Position numbers and translations under genes: made by a program
Notes under the pieces: generated by a model
What the model was told of the DNA's origin: nothing
The model's input: only the letters and a program-made list of their open reading frames with translations
Databases searched by the model: none
DNA from: Sipunculus nudus
Lineage: Eukaryota > Annelida > Sipuncula > Golfingiida > Sipunculidae
Assembly: GCA_026874595.1 (NCBI GenBank)
Contig: CM049321.1
Coordinates: forward strand, 46,617,797 to 46,681,796
Direction of reading: 5' to 3'
DNA: 64,000 nucleotides
In this document: positions 14,481 through 25,466 of the stretch, one piece after another
Layout of the letters: every line of letters begins with the position of its first letter
How positions within the stretch are numbered: the stretch's first letter is position 1

Positions 14481-15129
14481 GGCAATTTTTTTAATATTTC
14501 ACAGGAATAATATTTGAAAAAAAATCTCTCTCAAATTTTGGTTCCATTTTGATAATTTTTGGCTGAGTGACAGAAAGCTGAACTTAAGCATTTGGTCAAA
14601 TGAAAATGCTAAAATTACAATCTGCTTCACTGCACAAAATGATTCTTAGGCGATATTTATTCCAGTTTACTTGAATGATTTTGCTGAATTATTGAACCTT
14701 CAATAACGAATAAATGCTAGTAGATTTATTTTAGTAACAAATTGAGCCTTGTTGGAATATATGCGGAGCTGTTCAGGCGATATAAATAACTGGTGTCCAG
14801 ATCCAGCTTATGTGTAAGATAAATACATGAATAAAATATATCTGCCATATATTTGCCATATAAGCTTAAAATTAAGCATGTCCTAACATCTGGGATAATT
14901 TTGTCGCATACATAAATGATTGGTGGTGTCATCGACAATTGGTTTTTGCACCTTTGCAACAAGGCTCAAGATTGGTCTGCCTTATGTGACTGAAGTTTTA
15001 CATGTCCATACATCTTCGACGGCTTCCTTATAAAGGAGACTATTGGCAGGGCCAGTTGTGAGGCTGTCTGACGATATCCTGTATACATTCTGACAGATTT
15101 TTAAAAGAACATAAAAAAGAATTGTATAA
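14481..15129. other. AT-rich, one more 140-bp-family unit at 14.9-15.06 kb
   Basis: The stretch 14890-15060 shares catacatcttcgacgg and ggagactattggc with the repeat at 2.64-2.84 kb. Otherwise no feature. Confidence 0.4.
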
Positions 15130-16357
<1,228 letters not shown>

Positions 16358-16366
16358 GGGTCGGAA

Positions 16367-16870
16367 TAGACCCAGTTGTGGCTTTGTTGAAAGCACAGAG
16401 CCACAGGTCCCAGCCTTCATTTATCTAGTGGACGGGAGCAGGCTACACCTGATGTTTGGTGCCTATCCCAGTGAGCTTGTGCGATTGTTTCAAGCAGCAG
16501 TGTATATGCTTGTGTTACATCATCACTGGTGCATGGTGTGAGTGTCCTGTAACTGGACCACTGGATACACACAACCACTGGCTACAGGCAGCGTTGTTAC
16601 CAAGGTTACACACTGGATTGTTTCAGCTGGCCAGGCACATGCATCACAATTCAGTTAGGTGGGCCAGTAAGTTGGCAGTCGGATGATGTAACACGTGCAG
16701 TGCACACGGCTAGCCTGAAACAATCACCAGCCAATCACCCATGGCTTAACCACAGACTAAATGTCCTCAAAGTGGGTACATCGTCATTACCTCATGAGCT
16801 CCTGTCCGCTAGTTAAATGAAGGCAGGGACCTGTGGCTCTGTGTTTACAATAGAGCCACAACTGGGTCTA
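16367..16870. mobile_element. MULE-like MITE, 504 bp, with a perfect 9-bp target duplication
   Basis: Long terminal inverted repeats of about 75-80 bp start TAGACCCAGTTGTGGCT and include acagagccacaggtcc and ccttcattta-ctag-ggac. The flanks are identical 9-mers, GGGTCGGAA, at 16358-16366 and 16871-16879. Long inverted repeats with a 9-bp duplication fit Mutator-like elements; Merlin also makes 8-9 bp duplications, so class is inference. No transposase is encoded. The left and right ends of a second copy are at 56.30 and 60.73 kb. Confidence 0.85.
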
Positions 16871-16879
16871 GGGTCGGAA

Positions 16880-18425
16880 GTGCTACTGGCCTATCCAGGA
16901 TAGTAGCAGTGACAACATGACTCAGTGAGCAATAAGCCCTAGCTCCCGTACTCTCTTACTACACTGCGCTGTGCGAGAGCCCTAGAAGATGATATGAGAA
17001 AACTGGAGACATCCACATGACAAGTTAATTCTTATATTTAGTCTGAAAATCTCTTATTCGTTATGAAATAAGATATTGTTATCAAATGCGTATATAAAAT
17101 ACTACTTAGACAGTGTTTGTCCACTTTAAATGTTGATTAGAAGAATATATTGTCCTTATGAACAGTGATATGCAGGGAACAATGTCTTCTCTGAGTTTTC
17201 CCCCCGCCACGGCTAGCCGGCAGCCGTCTGGGTAATCAGTTGTACCGGGCCATGGTTCAGCAAGCAAAGGTCATGCAGTTCATTGTATCAGATTCTGAGA
17301 CAGTTTTAAGTGCCAGAGTTGCAAAGTTTTAAAAGTGAGTCTTTGTTTACATACAAAATCATATTTTGCTGAACTTCTTTGTCATTCGAATTAAGTACTT
17401 TATCATCCTTAGATTACTTGAGTTTCATTTTCATAAACGCAAGATTTGATTTTACACAATTTTTTTCCCAACAAGAGTATCAAGTTCTGCAGTTTTTTTC
17501 TGAAGCTTTTTATGCGGCGGTATCCAGGATCGGGGATATCGCCACATATAATGCAGTTATAAGCAGGGATAATTGGGCTTGTAGGCCTACTTGAGTTGTG
17601 ATACAAGTAATATTGAGGAATGTATCGCAGTTGTCTTGCATCAGATTGCATTCATATTGTAGTAAACTGCCTATAATCTCAATATTACGGTATTGAGATA
17701 TTCTAAGAATGATGATTTAACACAATAGTATGTACATGTGAGCTCACAACTGAAACTGAAACACTGTCTCCATGGACAAGGGTCATTTCCTGTATCACCT
17801 GCATGCTGCCTGCATCCTGTAACCCGTACGAGCCATGCTTATGTTCATGCTGTCTTAAATTCAACAAACATGCCAAGGGGTTTACCAATGTGCTGGGTTA
17901 AAATGGAATTTTCTCGCTCATGTTTGGTATTATTAGAAAGTTCACAAAAACACTAATGATTGGTTTGGTGTTTGTTGATTGACAGTGTACCTGTATTCCA
18001 TGAGGCTTTGTCAAAATATTTGCATCTTCATAAGGCCTTATAATGGGTTCCTCAGGCCTTTAACAGCTATCCCCTGTTTGCTGAAGGGATCACAGGAGAG
18101 TATCTATATTAACACAATTGATTAGCTCAGATTAGTTAGTCTTAGCCACCATTCTAGTTATTTCCAACTTGTGCATTAATTCTATCATATAAAATACTTT
18201 CTTTACTCTATGGACATAATATCTATTTTATTTTTATATTATATTCCACCATTTATAATCATAAAATTAACATTTATATTTCCAAATCCTCAGAATTCTT
18301 TAGAATTCCAATATAAATTTGACTGAATAAATTTGGAAGTAAATTACTTATTGACTAGAGAATTCTTCTGTGTTTGAAAATCAGCAGCCTCTGAAGAAAA
18401 CACATTAACAACTGGGCAGTGATAG
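16880..18425. other. No supported gene
   Basis: Unique-looking AT-rich sequence. Short open frames (for example 17379-17594 and 17738-17956) lack recognisable domains, and no repeat of the other families was noticed. Confidence 0.35.
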
Positions 18426-19110
18426 TTGGGGGGAATCCGGCTTGCAATCCAGTTACTATTTGGTACATCTCACACAACACCAAGTGAACATTTGACTTAT
18501 TCCCCCAGTTCAAGTTTGGACTACCTCCCCAGTTTAAGATGCCAGTTTTATGCATGGTTTAGTTCTAGAAAAGAGGGATCAGCTACAAATGTGGATTTGC
18601 ATACAGCAGACACCTCATGTATTACTGTCCAGCTAAATGAAAAAGAAACAACAAATGCCATTAATGGAACCATTTCACCAGCTGCTGTTCAACTGAACAG
18701 CATAGTGCAAGAGAAAAAGGTGTTACAAAATGTGGACCTGGATACATTCATCCTGAAGGAAGTTCTGCTGCTGCCAGTCAACTATACTTCTTTTAACTTT
18801 GTCAAACTGTATTTAAAAACTTCAGTCAATGATGAAAATGATGCTTTGGGCATCAAACTGAGGAAAAAGGATGGGCAAATTCATCGGTTTCAGAAAATAC
18901 TTTATCAGTGGAAGATGATCAGGTCGAAATCTGGCCACTTGTATTAGCAAATAAACAGTTGGTTCAGGAAACAGTGAAACTAAATGATAGATTGGTTGTA
19001 TTTGAAAAAGAATCACACAGAATACAACACTAAAACAATACATTAGAAAGAAAAGCTGAACTTCAAGATGGGTTGATAAATGAACTAACCAAAAATTGAA
19101 TTCCCATTTA
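18426..19110 (+). pseudogene. Decayed coding-like region, unrecognised, coiled-coil end
   Basis: A 173-codon frame runs to 18947. Near 18870 a frame change would continue into DDQVEIWPLVLANKQLVQ and then, past a stop, an E/K/L-rich stretch with LERKAELQDGL to about 19100. That composition suggests a coiled coil. No family was recognised, and the N-terminal part may be non-coding. It could be a retrogene relic or chance. Confidence 0.25.
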
Positions 19111-19216
19111 AGAACCATTTGACAGATCAGGAACTAGCACCTCAGGTCAGTAATATTTCAGTTTAGGGAGGAAGAGGTCACTACCATCATATTTGAAATA
19201 TATACCATATGAAGTA

Positions 19217-19605
19217 TGTGACAAAGACAAATAAATGAGCGGAAAATCCTGGGCCAATCCGGGAGTCGAACCCAGGTCAGTGGCATACAAGTCCGGCGTA
19301 CCAACCGCTTTGCTAGCAAAGCAAGCCTCACTAGTGAGACAGTTCACCCGCTTTTATGTCACCCCGTAACACACACCCTCTTAAGAGCATTCTTCTATCA
19401 GAACAAGACTAATTACCCCAGGAGTCACACTTCAGTGATCTTCAGTGACCTGGGCCACAAAGCTTACCGTCATCAAGGACGAGCCCCATTTTGTTACAAA
19501 GACAAATTGCTCAAGGAAAAGTCCTGGGCGGATCCAGGAGTCGAATCCAGGTCGGTGGCAAACAAGTCGGGCGAACCAACCGCTTCGCTAGAAAAGCAAG
19601 CTTCT
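19217..19605 (-). mobile_element. Miniature LTR retrotransposon (TRIM-like) with tRNA-like LTRs
   Basis: Read on the - strand: a truncated 5' LTR (19605-19492), a 120-bp interior (19491-19372) and a complete 155-bp 3' LTR (19371-19217). The 3' LTR starts TGTTACGGGG and ends GTCACA. The interior starts AAA plus TGGGGCTCGTCC, a slightly damaged tRNA-Pro primer site, and ends with CTTAAGAGGG, a plausible polypurine tract. There is no coding capacity, so any movement needs enzymes in trans. The third LTR copy is at 23502-23650. Confidence 0.7.
19262..19315 (-). promoter_or_regulatory. tRNA-like A and B boxes inside the complete LTR
   Basis: On the - strand, TAGCAAAGCGG (19315-19305) fits the pol III A box and GGTTCGACTCC (19272-19262) fits the B box. 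The T-arm around the B box can fold (CTGGG, loop TTCGACT, CCCGG). The same pair is present in the other LTRs (A 19590-19580, B 19549-19538; A 23593-23583, B 23550-23540). The A box overlaps the palindrome GCTTTGCTAGCAAAGC, so the match there is less secure than the B box. Confidence 0.6.
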
Positions 19606-19682
19606 ACTGAAAGCTCTGTATAAATTTCTCTTGCCTTGCCAGTCAATACACTTTGTAACAGCATCAGGCATGGGGTCTATTA

Positions 19683-19825
19683 CAGTTGTTCTATTACTAT
19701 TACTATTACTATTACTTTCAATTTCTGATAATACTATTACTATTACCACATTTTATCTTCTATTACTATTACTATTACTATTACTGGGGTATCTATTACT
19801 ATTACTATTACTATTACTTCAACTG
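19683..19825 (+). repeat. (TATTAC)n hexamer microsatellite
   Basis: Blocks of ctattactattac alternate with short unique spacers. The same hexamer recurs at 21.42-21.54 kb and, degraded, at 55.1-55.2 kb. Confidence 0.9.
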
Positions 19826-20138
19826 ATGGGAGGGTTCTAGACCTCGCACATCCATGAGTGCTATAAACTAGCACTACAATCACATGTTTAAATAATATTA
19901 CATGCACCTACATCATCCAGTTACCTACACAAGTTTCTTATACTGTGTCTGTTATTCACAAGAAGCCTTAAGATACTGGAGACCTTAATTATTTCAGCTT
20001 CTTTAATTCTGTTTTTTTATATCTTGAAACCTCAAGGATCATTATTTGGGCTTTCAAGTCAAAATTATAAGATAATTGTATGAACTCTTAAATACATGTA
20101 ATTTAAGAGCACCCATTGTGACAGATATTTTTTATCCC

Positions 20139-20370
20139 ATCTGGACAGGTCTCAGTCCAACGGGTCCCAGTTGGACGGGTCCCCGACAGACGCTCTTTCA
20201 ATAACAAATGGGTTTAAAAAATAACGAAGCCTTCAAACCCTGGCTTTTTTTGGGTGTAATAAAGTCACGTAAATATGACATAGCTTCTCAATGGATTTCT
20301 TCAAAATGGGATCTGTCTATCTGGGACCCGTCTAAATGGGCCCGTCCAACTGGCACCTGTCCAACTGAAG
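20139..20370. mobile_element. Small MITE-like inverted-repeat element
   Basis: The left end has tggacaggtctcagt and agttggacgggtcccc. The right end, reverse-complemented, has tggacaggtgccagttggac and agacgggtccc. The inverted repeats are about 55 bp and imperfect, made of repeated GGAC/GGGTCC phrases, around about 120 bp of AT-rich centre. No clear target duplication. Confidence 0.5.
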
Positions 20371-21174
20371 TGTAACCCTTTACAATAATGGTAGCATGCA
20401 TGGCTTTTATTCTTCAGGCATGCCCTTCTTCATTGCAGCAAAATCAGCATAGGATAATTTAGGAATATAAAGAGTGATTTAAACTTACATCAATTTTACA
20501 AAACAAATACCGTATTTAAATCACTTTCAAAATAAATTTGGCATTAAACAATCTTGTACTTTAAATTTTGGACATAACATGATCTAATTATTTGATATCA
20601 AAATTTCATATATTAAATAATTAAATATTAACAGTTACTTATATTCTCATATTATATAATCAAATAAATTAAAATCATGAAAAAAATGGTTCATTTAATC
20701 TTCAAAATATTAATTAACATAATTTTAGATTCTGAATAAAGCTCTGTAAAATTGGTACTATGAAATAACAGTCAAGTATTAAAAGAATAGTTTTAAAAGA
20801 ATATGTATATAAATTAACTAGATAATACATGTGCCTGCAGTATGACTTTATCCAAGTGACTGTAGTACTTGTATGAGTTTATAGCAATATTGGCTTCAAT
20901 ACATCATGCTAAGTGAAAACACCTTAAGCTTATCATGAACATTTTGGGTCTGCACTGTATCTGGTTCCATATTATATTTTATTTTAATGTGTGGTATTGC
21001 AATCTGTATGATTAAAATGCAAACTGGCTTGTGAAATCAAATCTAGGTACATTTCAAAATATGCCTATGGATTGATGGATGTGAGATAAGATGTACATGT
21101 CACAATAATAATACACTATTTATCTGTCTCTTAACATCAGCCATGCCTCTGTTTATCCATGGTTTATTAATTAA
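20371..21174. other. AT-rich, no supported feature
   Basis: Very AT-rich sequence without recognisable genes or repeats. Confidence 0.4.
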
Positions 21175-21545
21175 AGGTCCGATTGTGCCAGGTAACTTGT
21201 TTGGCTGTGACCTACTCTGTCCAGTACTCTTATGTAATTAGCATCAGTGGTCACCAGCAATGTGGCAGCTGGCCCATGCTTGCCTCAACAATAGGCACAT
21301 CCTGGGCAATTACTGGACAAGAACTGAGTCTGTTCAGCATTATTTGCTGATATGCTTCATAATCAAGAGGCTCACAGGAAGTAATAGAAAGTAATATGTT
21401 TTACTCTGTTACTTTGCCTTCTATTTCTATTACTATTACTATTACAGCTCAAATTTTTGAGTCTATTACTATTACTATTACTATTACATGGAAAAAGCTG
21501 TAATAGTCTATTACTATTACTATTACTTATTACTATTACCCCATG
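21175..21545 (+). repeat. Dispersed repeat ending in (TATTAC)n, second copy at 54.85-55.21 kb
   Basis: Both copies carry actggac-agaac-gtc-gttcag, gatatgctt/cacatgctt, then agtaatatg-tttactct and ttgccttctat, followed by a TATTAC-type tail. Here the tail is in three blocks split by ttacagctcaaattt and catggaaaaagctgta. It is non-coding. Confidence 0.6.
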
Positions 21546-22085
21546 TCTGAACAGCATAGTCCAATTTTCCTTAAGCCATTTTAAATTTCAGCTACCTTCT
21601 CAAAGTGTAAGGAATATTTATCAACCTCTTTTTCTTGAAAAGGTGGGACAAGTCTAATGTGTTTAATAACATCAAAACTGTGAGTTGGGGCAGCACTTAG
21701 ACTATGTTCTAGTTTAAGTCTTTCTAACTCCAGTAGTTTTAACTCAATTTCTTTTTCTTATCTAGTCTGTCGCTTTCTATTTCTTTTTCTAGTCTTTCTC
21801 TTTCTAACCGTTCTTCCCTCTTTTAATGCTAGCTCATGTTGCATTTCCAACTTTTTTAATTCTAGTTGCAAAGCAAGGCTGTCATTTTTTGATGTTTCAA
21901 CTTCAGTCTCTTCAATTAAACCTTTGCTAATAAGATCTTGCATGATTTTAGTAACAATATCAAGCTCTCTCAAAGCTTTTTTCACACTTAGCCCCAAGTA
22001 TTGTCCCAAACGCAACAGCTGGTCTTTTGACAACTGTTCAAGTTGATCAGGGTCTGGATCGTCAACAAATGTCTCAGGTTTGAAA
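21546..22085 (-). pseudogene. Ty3/gypsy gag N-terminal fragment
   Basis: On the - strand from about 22080 the frame reads DPDQLEQLSKDQLLRLGQYL, then a KALRELDIV block and a charged helical stretch rich in E/K/L. After an in-frame stop or shift near 21758 it continues LLELERLKLEHSL and IRLVPPFQEKEVDKY to about 21590. These blocks, in this order, are typical of gag in many invertebrate gypsy elements. It ends abruptly at the dispersed repeat, so capsid, nucleocapsid and pol are missing. Orientation and position fit the LTR and primer site at 22.8-23.3 kb, with a tandem repeat inserted between them. Confidence 0.7.
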
Positions 22086-22690
22086 TCTTCAGCAGTTACA
22101 GACCATCAGTCCCTATGATCATGTTAAGTATTGTGAAAATCCACCCAGTGGTTTCTAAATGTATTTTTCTATAATCAGCTCTAAAACGTAGAAAAATAGG
22201 TAAAGGTCACCCATCTTCGAACTTGACCGAGATTTAGTCAATATACATCTTCACCGAAAAAATAAAATTCCTACGGTGAATCCTTTTAGAGATATCCAGC
22301 TCACAAGCCCAAAGTTGAAAAATCCAAGAAAAATTCATTAAAAATCAAAATTGTAGTTGGTGCCACTAAACTTGTGTAGCAGCTACAGACTATCAGTCCC
22401 AATAATCATAGTAAGTTTTGTGAAAATCCAACCAATGGTTCCTGAGTAATAAGCATCTAAGTGTTTTCTATAATCAGCTCTAAAATGTAGAAAAATAGGT
22501 CAAGGTCCCCCATCTTCGAACTTGAGCGAGATTTTGTCCATATACATATTTACTGAGGAAATAAATTTCTGACGGTGAATCCTTTTCAAGATATCCCGCT
22601 CACAAGGTAAAAGTTAATGGACGCCGGACGGACGGACAGCTTGGATGACGACAATAGCCCATCAGCCTAAGGGCTGAGGGTTAAAAAACC
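22086..22690 (-). repeat. Tandem repeat element (~290-bp units) ending in a GGAC tract and hairpin
   Basis: Two units share cagactatcagtccc, aagtattgtgaaaatcca, tcagctctaaaacgtagaaa and gtgaatccttttagagatatcc. The right end holds cgccggacggacggacagc and then cagcctaagggctgag, the hairpin end seen in other families on the opposite strand. A related array with the same end is at 39.77-40.35 kb. Confidence 0.65.
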
Positions 22691-22776
22691 ACTGAGATAA
22701 ATCCTGTAAACAATGTACTGTAAACAATATGTAATCTTGTAAACAATGTATGATAAAACTTGTCCAGGTCAAGGCC

Positions 22777-23330
22777 TTATAAATTTGAATACTATTAAGC
22801 ATCAGGACGAAAGTCCCCAATTTTATGTTACGGAACCTAATATAAACAGATCACATATGTGTGATGAACAAAAATTCTGTAACAGAGAAAAAAAAATCAG
22901 ATTCTGTAACACTAGGCAGCGGGAAATGTCTAGGGGAATGAATAAAGAAGTCAGTGGTTTTTTGTTAACAAATAACTATAATTTATTCCTCAAACAACCC
23001 TGACAATACAATACACTAAATCAATACAATTATACAGTATAACAGCACCATAGCAAAAAGTCAATACAATCACACAGAAAGATAATGGTACAATACCTGG
23101 ATACCAATACCGTCACCAAAATATGTCCTTACAAAGTAAACTCTGGAGAATAACAGTCCTGTGGAAAGTTCTTTCAACAACCCAGAAAGTAAACTGAAGT
23201 CCAAATGCATAAAAACCAGGAGAAAGTCTTTTAAAATGTATAATTGCCGCATTCGTTGGAAAAGGTCTTAGAAACTGACACACGCTTCTGCGTCCGCTGG
23301 TATCTGCTCTGCTGTCTGCCCCCTCTTAAG
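22777..23330 (-). mobile_element. Gypsy-type LTR, primer-site relic and leader
   Basis: On the - strand the LTR-like stretch from about 23320 contains GAGGAATAAATTATAG (22992-22977), a polyadenylation signal. It ends CCGTAACA, followed by TAAAA and a primer-site relic TTGGGGACTTTCGTCC (about 22820-22805). A 26-bp leader at 22777-22802 is identical to 23435-23460. The start of this LTR is unclear. Its end CCGTAACA is the inverted partner of TGTTACGG at 23650, so the whole of 23650-22823 may once have been one long LTR with material nested in it. Confidence 0.5.
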
Positions 23331-23650
23331 AGCCTTCTGCTATCAGAACAAGACTAATAATCCCAGGAGTCACACGTCGGTGATCTTATTCCCTGGGCCA
23401 CAAAGCTTACCGTCATCCAGATAACCATTTATTTTTATAAATTTGAATACTATTAAGCATCCCGGACGAGCCCCCATTTTGTCCCGGACGAGCCCCCATT
23501 TTGTGACGAAGACAGCAAAAAAAATCCTGGGCCGATCCGGTAGTCGAACCCAGGTCAATGGCGCACAAGTCTGGCGTTCCAACTGCTTCGCTAGTAAAGC
23601 AAGCTTCACTAGCGAGACAGTTCGGTAGGCTTTTATGTCACCCCGTAACA
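23331..23650 (-). mobile_element. TRIM-like LTR with doubled tRNA-Pro primer site, chimeric with gypsy leader
   Basis: On the - strand: a 149-bp LTR (23650-23502; TGTTACGGGG...TCGTCACA) with tRNA-like boxes, then AAA, a primer site 23498-23481, CAAAA, and a second primer site 23476-23459. The 26-bp gypsy leader (23460-23435) overlaps the end of that second site. Then comes the TRIM interior (GATGACGGTAAGCTTTGTGGCCC) ending in CTCTTAAGAGGGGG. The second primer site, TGGGGGCTCGTCCGGGAT, matches in full the 18-nt tRNA-Pro primer site known from gammaretroviruses; the first matches at 17 of 18. Confidence 0.65.
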
Positions 23651-23884
23651 AGTATTAATCATGTCTTTTTTGTGTATAGTATAGTCTAAATGTTATTATT
23701 ACCATACAAATGTATAGGAAATGTATATACTTAGTTTGGAATGCCCAAATTTTTTCTTGTCATATAATTTAGAAAAGAAAATGAATAGGTGTACATGGTA
23801 ATTGATAGCAGAAGTAATGAAGTATAAAAAACAACTAGAAAATGGGTAGTTGACAAGCAACAATGTGTATCTGCTGAAAACAGT

Positions 23885-24450
23885 TGTAATGGTGAAGTGA
23901 GGGATGGATTAAGTGGTATGTCACACCACTCCTGAATGAAGTCCACCAAAACTGTGAGAAAAGGGCATTAATTTATTCAAGGAGAAGAGGAAGGCAGGTG
24001 GCGCCACATGTCTGGTTTACACAAAAAACTCCAAGATGAATGGACATGCCAAATTTTAAAACCAAAATATTGAACCACTCCTGAGATGTGAGCCATTTTG
24101 ACCCAAATGAAACGTACAGATGGACGTCAAGCAAAAACAACTGCATGTGGCACCAAAAGTCTTGAATATGAGATTGTGGTATCCAAGATCTATGGACATG
24201 CACAATTTCAGGCCAATATGGCAAACCACTCCTAAGAATAGGGTATTAATTTATTAAAAAAAGGGAAGGTAGGTGGTGCCACCTGTCTAGTTTACGAGAA
24301 AATTTTCCAAGATGGATGGACATGCCAAATTTCAGACCAATACCTTGAAACTCTCCTGAGATATGAGCAATATTTACCTAAAGCAAACATACAGATGGAC
24401 GCCATGGGAAACAATTGCGGATTGACATTGTGTTGAGTGGAAAGGTCAGA
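23885..24450 (-). repeat. ~140-bp GGCGCC family array, about 4 units
   Basis: ccactcctgagatgtgagc-type phrases recur at about 23932, 24073, 24232 and 24352, with ggtggcgccacatgtc and ggtggtgccacctgtc cores at about 23997 and 24276. It is the reverse orientation of the 13.5-14.5 kb array. Units extend weakly to 24880. Confidence 0.6.
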
Positions 24451-25135
24451 GGTCAGCTCAAAATGAAGGTGTAGCAGTTCACATGTGACCCAATCATAAT
24501 TCAGAGTTTTGTAAAATTCTGACCGGTGGTTATGGAGGAGTTGTCCAGAAACTTATGTGGCTCCAAACAGAGTATCAGCAAAACTCTGTTTTTGGTGGAT
24601 ACAATCATAAAATATTATATACCAGCATTGATTATTTTAAATGTAAATAATATTATATAACAGCATGTGGGAACTAACACACGAAGCCTTCAGTATCCCT
24701 ATCCCCAAAACTTTGTTTTGGTATATACAAATAGTTGCAAGTAGTTTTGTGTATGATAAATAGCTATGTAAGATCTTTACTCCTGCAAAATTTCAGGCTG
24801 ATATGTCAAACCAGTCCTGAGAAATTAGCATGAATATATGCAGCGTAAACATGATTGTAGGTGGTGCCACCTGTCATTGAACCAAAGGTCAGCGGTCAAC
24901 CCAAAGTGAGGGTGCAGCAGTTCACATGTGACCCGATCATAATTCGGAGTTATGTAAAATTTCATACAGTGGTTACAGAGAAGTTCTCCAGAAATCTATG
25001 TGGAGGCGGTGGCGGCTTGCTGCAAACAAAGTATCTGCAAAACAGAGTATTGCAGATACAATCATAAAACTTCATATACCAGCATTGATAATTTTAAATG
25101 TGAATAATATTATATAACAGCATATGCGAACTATT
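24451..25135 (+). repeat. Two tandem copies of a ~443-bp repeat
   Basis: cagttcacatgtgaccc-atcataattc, taccagcattgat-attttaaatgt and atattatataacagcat occur in both copies; the first landmark is at about 24475 and 24918. Between them lies one 140-bp-family unit (24780-24880). Confidence 0.6.
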
Positions 25136-25368
25136 ATAATGTAAATGATAATATGAAAAATTAATTTAAAATTGTTTTAGGGATATTTGTAGTGGACTTG
25201 GTCATTGGTTCCAAATGACCCAGACTCGAATAAGGTAGGTCTGGACACAAACCTCGGACTTGCACTCAGACTTGTTTGGTATGGACTTGACTACATCACT
25301 GTTCATGGCTAGCCCTGATGGGATGTCCTCAGATAAATGAGATGATAAGGAAGTTGCCCCCGATACTT

Positions 25369-25453
25369 TTGTTATTCATGTAAAACCTTACCATTTCATG
25401 CTTAATGATGGTATTGTCTGGCTGAACTAACTAACTTTTCATATTTGTTTCAG
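25369..25453 (+). promoter_or_regulatory. Conserved intron end with 17-mer and acceptor, third zinc-finger gene
   Basis: TTGTTATTCATGTAAAA at 25369-25385 is the third copy of the 17-mer. The acceptor (tttgtttcag) ends at 25453, followed by 13 nt and the ATG. Similarity to the other loci begins at about 25349 (aaggaagttgccc). Confidence 0.55.
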
Positions 25454-25466
25454 GTTTGCATGTAAA

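Noticed and set aside
19250..19320. A functional tRNA gene
   Set aside because: A and B boxes and T-arm are present but the anticodon arm and acceptor stem do not fold convincingly, and the sequence lies within LTRs in three copies.
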